Shown: in pieces, positions 6,041-7,112 of the stretch
Position numbering within the stretch: the stretch's first letter is position 1
How the letters are laid out: each line of letters starts with the position of its first letter
Origin: an uncultured Oscillibacter sp.
GTDB lineage: Bacteria; Bacillota; Clostridia; Oscillospirales; Oscillospiraceae
Direction of reading: 5' to 3'
Length of the DNA: 7,112 nucleotides
Assembly: GCA_910588005.1 (NCBI GenBank)
Contig: CAJUQM010000081.1
Span: forward strand, 1-7,112
The notes under the pieces: generated by a model
Databases searched by the model: none
The model's input: only the letters and a program-made list of their open reading frames with translations
What the model was told of the DNA's origin: nothing
Made by a program: the position numbers and the translations under genes

Positions 6041-6338
6041 GAGCGGCTCCCCTCAAAAATCCCTGAAATTTGCGAAGATTCAGGCGCACCGCTGGACTTG
6101 GCCTAGGTCCTGTTTGAAAAAAGTCAAAACGCCCAAACAGCGGATCTTATTCCACTGTGCCGTGTTAAAAATTTTTGAAATACACAGAGCATTTCTGCAA
6201 ATGTTTACCCCGTCCGGCGAAAAAATCTCTCGCCGCTGTGCATTTCGCCATTTATCAAACAAGGCTAAGAGGATAAAAGGGGGAAAATAATATTTAAGGC
6301 AAATTTCACAATTTGTTCATCAATGTGGAAAAAGTTCC
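6041..6338. other. AT-rich intergenic region with several inverted repeats, no supported gene
   Basis: This stretch lies between two divergent genes. Open frames across it lack a ribosome binding site; the 60-residue one at 6080-6262 on the minus strand would begin at TTG after an anti-Shine-Dalgarno-like stretch. Inverted repeats seen: CCTGAA/TTCAGG (6062-6067, 6079-6084), a 17-base imperfect palindrome at 6094-6110, CTGTTTG/CAAACAG (6110-6116, 6134-6140), CGGCGA/TCGCCG (6215-6220, 6230-6235) and GGAA/TTCC (6327-6330, 6335-6338). None is followed by a proper T run. The right-hand part, about 6265-6340, is strongly AT-rich and is probably the upstream promoter region of the CBS gene. Confidence 0.5.
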
Positions 6339-6341
6339 TTG

Positions 6342-6352
6342 TATACTATAAC
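6342..6352 (+). promoter_or_regulatory. -10 region of the CBS-gene promoter
   Basis: TATACT (6342-6347) and the overlapping TATAAC (6347-6352) are good -10 boxes, giving a start near 6354-6359 and a leader of about 75 bases. No good -35 box lies at the right distance. TTG-N5-CAA (6313-6323), a weak half-palindrome, is centred about 36 to 41 bases upstream of the start, where an activator could replace the -35 contact. The exact promoter is uncertain. Confidence 0.45.
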
Positions 6353-6361
6353 CAGGCAAAC

Positions 6362-6410
6362 CCGCAAAAGCGGAAGTTCGTGTTCAACCATAAGGCGGGA
6401 ACGCCCGCCT
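6362..6410 (+). promoter_or_regulatory. two hairpins in the CBS-gene leader
   Basis: The leader contains CCGC-AAAA-GCGG (6362-6373) and a perfect seven-pair hairpin AGGCGGG-AACG-CCCGCCT (6393-6410), ending 21 bases before the ATG. The second leaves the ribosome binding site GAGG (6423-6426) free. It does not match any riboswitch I recognise. It may stabilise the mRNA or bind a regulator. Confidence 0.4.
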
Positions 6411-6431
6411 CCAGCGAGAAACGAGGCGAAT

Positions 6432-6884
6432 ATGAATATTGCTTATTTTCTGCTCCCCAAGAGCCATACGGCTTATCTGTACGATGATTACACGGTCCGT
6501 CAGGGATTGGAGAAAATGCGCTATCACGGATATGCGGCCGTTCCGGTGATCTCCCGCGATGGAAAATACCTTGGCACCGTCAGCGAGGGGGACTTTCTCT
6601 GGTGCCTGCTGGCTGAGGAGAGCGGCCGGCATGCCACCCGCAGCTTAAAAGAGCTGGAGAGGCTCCATGTGCGGGACCTCCTGTGCGGGGACAACGCGCC
6701 GCCGGTGGGGATTACCATCAGCATGGAGGAGCTGCTTACCAGCGCCATGAACCAGAATTTTGTCCCCGTGGTAGACGACTTGGAGAATTTTATCGGTATT
6801 ATCACCCGAAAGGACATTATCCGCTACTTTGCCGACCAAAGAGAACCGGTCTCCGTTACCCAGCGAATGCGGAAGATCGTGTAG
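6432..6884 (+). CDS. protein of two CBS domains
   Basis: 150 residues, consisting of a tandem CBS (Bateman) module and little else. CBS 1 covers about residues 13-62 with GYAAVPVISRDGKYLGTVSEGD; CBS 2 covers about 80-134 with NFVPVVDDLENFIGIITRKD. The paired G-x2-S/T-x2-D ends at 48-54 and 122-128 are typical nucleotide-ribose contacts. A short basic tail, QRMRKIV, follows. Such modules bind AMP, ATP, S-adenosylmethionine or c-di-AMP and act by binding partner proteins. Length and layout resemble DarB/CbpB of Bacillus and Listeria, which bind c-di-AMP, but I see too little identity to name it so. I chose the start at 6432 because GAGG lies five bases upstream; the longer frame from 6339 would begin in the -10 region and adds residues unlike a protein. 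No catalytic or membrane domain is attached, and the ligand and partner are unknown. Confidence 0.88.
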   Translation: MNIAYFLLPKSHTAYLYDDYTVRQGLEKMRYHGYAAVPVISRDGKYLGTVSEGDFLWCLLAEESGRHATRSLKELERLHVRDLLCGDNAPPVGITISMEELLTSAMNQNFVPVVDDLENFIGIITRKDIIRYFADQREPVSVTQRMRKIV

Positions 6885-6928
6885 AACAGGACGCCGAAAC
6901 CGGCGGGCATTAAGGGCGTTGCCATAAG

Positions 6929-6966
6929 AAAACATGGAAAACCCCAGTAAAATCAATGTTTTTTAA
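6929..6966 (+). terminator. possible weak terminator after the CBS gene
   Basis: AAAACAT (6929-6935) pairs with ATGTTTT (6956-6962) around a 20-base loop and runs into a TTTTTT tract (6959-6964). The stem is AT-rich and the loop long, so this would be inefficient at best. Confidence 0.25.
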
Positions 6967-7009
6967 GGGCAGCGGAAAACGGGGCGGCGCAAACAAGTGA
7001 ACAACAGCA

Positions 7010-7049
7010 CAGAAAACGGGCGATGTCGGCAAGACACCGCCCGTTTCTG
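7010..7049 (+). terminator. strong hairpin, first of a tandem terminator
   Basis: AAACGGGCG (7014-7022) pairs with CGCCCGTTT (7038-7046). After one A-C mismatch, TGTC pairs with GACA around the loop GGCAA, and CAG pairs with CTG outside a bulged A. About 16 pairs form in all. Little T follows, so as a terminator it relies on the stem or acts together with the next hairpin. Confidence 0.45.
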
Positions 7050-7060
7050 CGTCCCGGCCA

Positions 7061-7096
7061 ACGCCGCAGATTTTGAAAAAGTCTGCGGCGTTTTTT
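7061..7096 (+). terminator. intrinsic terminator downstream of the CBS gene
   Basis: ACGCCGCAGA (7061-7070) pairs perfectly with TCTGCGGCGT (7082-7091) around an 11-base loop and is followed by TTTTTT (7091-7096). This is a textbook Rho-independent terminator on the plus strand, about 180 bases after the CBS stop. The loop begins TTTT and ends AAAAAG, so it could zip further. The stretch between the CBS stop and these hairpins holds no supported gene. Confidence 0.85.
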
Positions 7097-7112
7097 CATG
7101 TCCAGACACCGA

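Noticed and set aside
6080..6262. Minus-strand 60-codon ORF in the divergent region
   Set aside because: TTG start, no ribosome binding site, no protein-like features, and it spans several inverted repeats.

Overview
The window looks like a chromosomal fragment of a GC-rich, anaerobic, low-oxygen-adapted Firmicute, most likely of the Clostridia and perhaps the Flavonifractor/Pseudoflavonifractor/Oscillibacter-like Oscillospirales. This placement is inferred from GC-rich genes with AT-rich intergenic regions, strong purine-rich ribosome binding sites, consensus sigma-A promoters, a Bacillus-type glucose-6-phosphate isomerase, and an NfnAB electron-bifurcating transhydrogenase. No mobile element, CRISPR array, rRNA or tRNA gene was seen.

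Layout: six protein genes and one small broken or recoded gene. Reading the minus strand in the direction of transcription: a Crp/Fnr-family regulator (5973 to 5314) with its own promoter, a palindromic operator at the start of transcription and a terminator; then nfnA (5125 to 4283) and nfnB (4280 to 2898), two bases apart behind a near-consensus promoter; then a remnant of a 43-residue single-membrane-span protein that needs a frame change in a run of five G (2837 to 2707), closed by an intrinsic terminator; then a secreted D-Ala-D-Ala carboxypeptidase (2553 to 1432) whose start codon lies in a hairpin stem; then pgi (1300 to the window edge) with its own promoter. On the plus strand, divergent from the regulator across about 390 bp without a supported gene, is a 150-residue protein made of two CBS domains (6432 to 6884). 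It is followed by two strong hairpins, of which the second is a classical terminator.

How the genes work together: NfnAB reversibly couples NADH, ferredoxin and NADPH pools in anaerobes. The adjacent Crp/Fnr protein has two Cys-x3-Cys pairs in its effector domain and could be a redox or metabolic sensor, but only its own promoter carries a clear palindrome, so control of nfnAB is unproven. Pgi serves glycolysis, the carboxypeptidase trims peptidoglycan, and the CBS protein probably senses an adenine nucleotide. These are mostly ordinary housekeeping functions. The unusual signals are regulatory: the frameshifted small membrane protein, a strong terminator on the plus strand with no gene in front of it, overlapping alternative hairpins downstream of nfnB, and the hairpin over the carboxypeptidase start.
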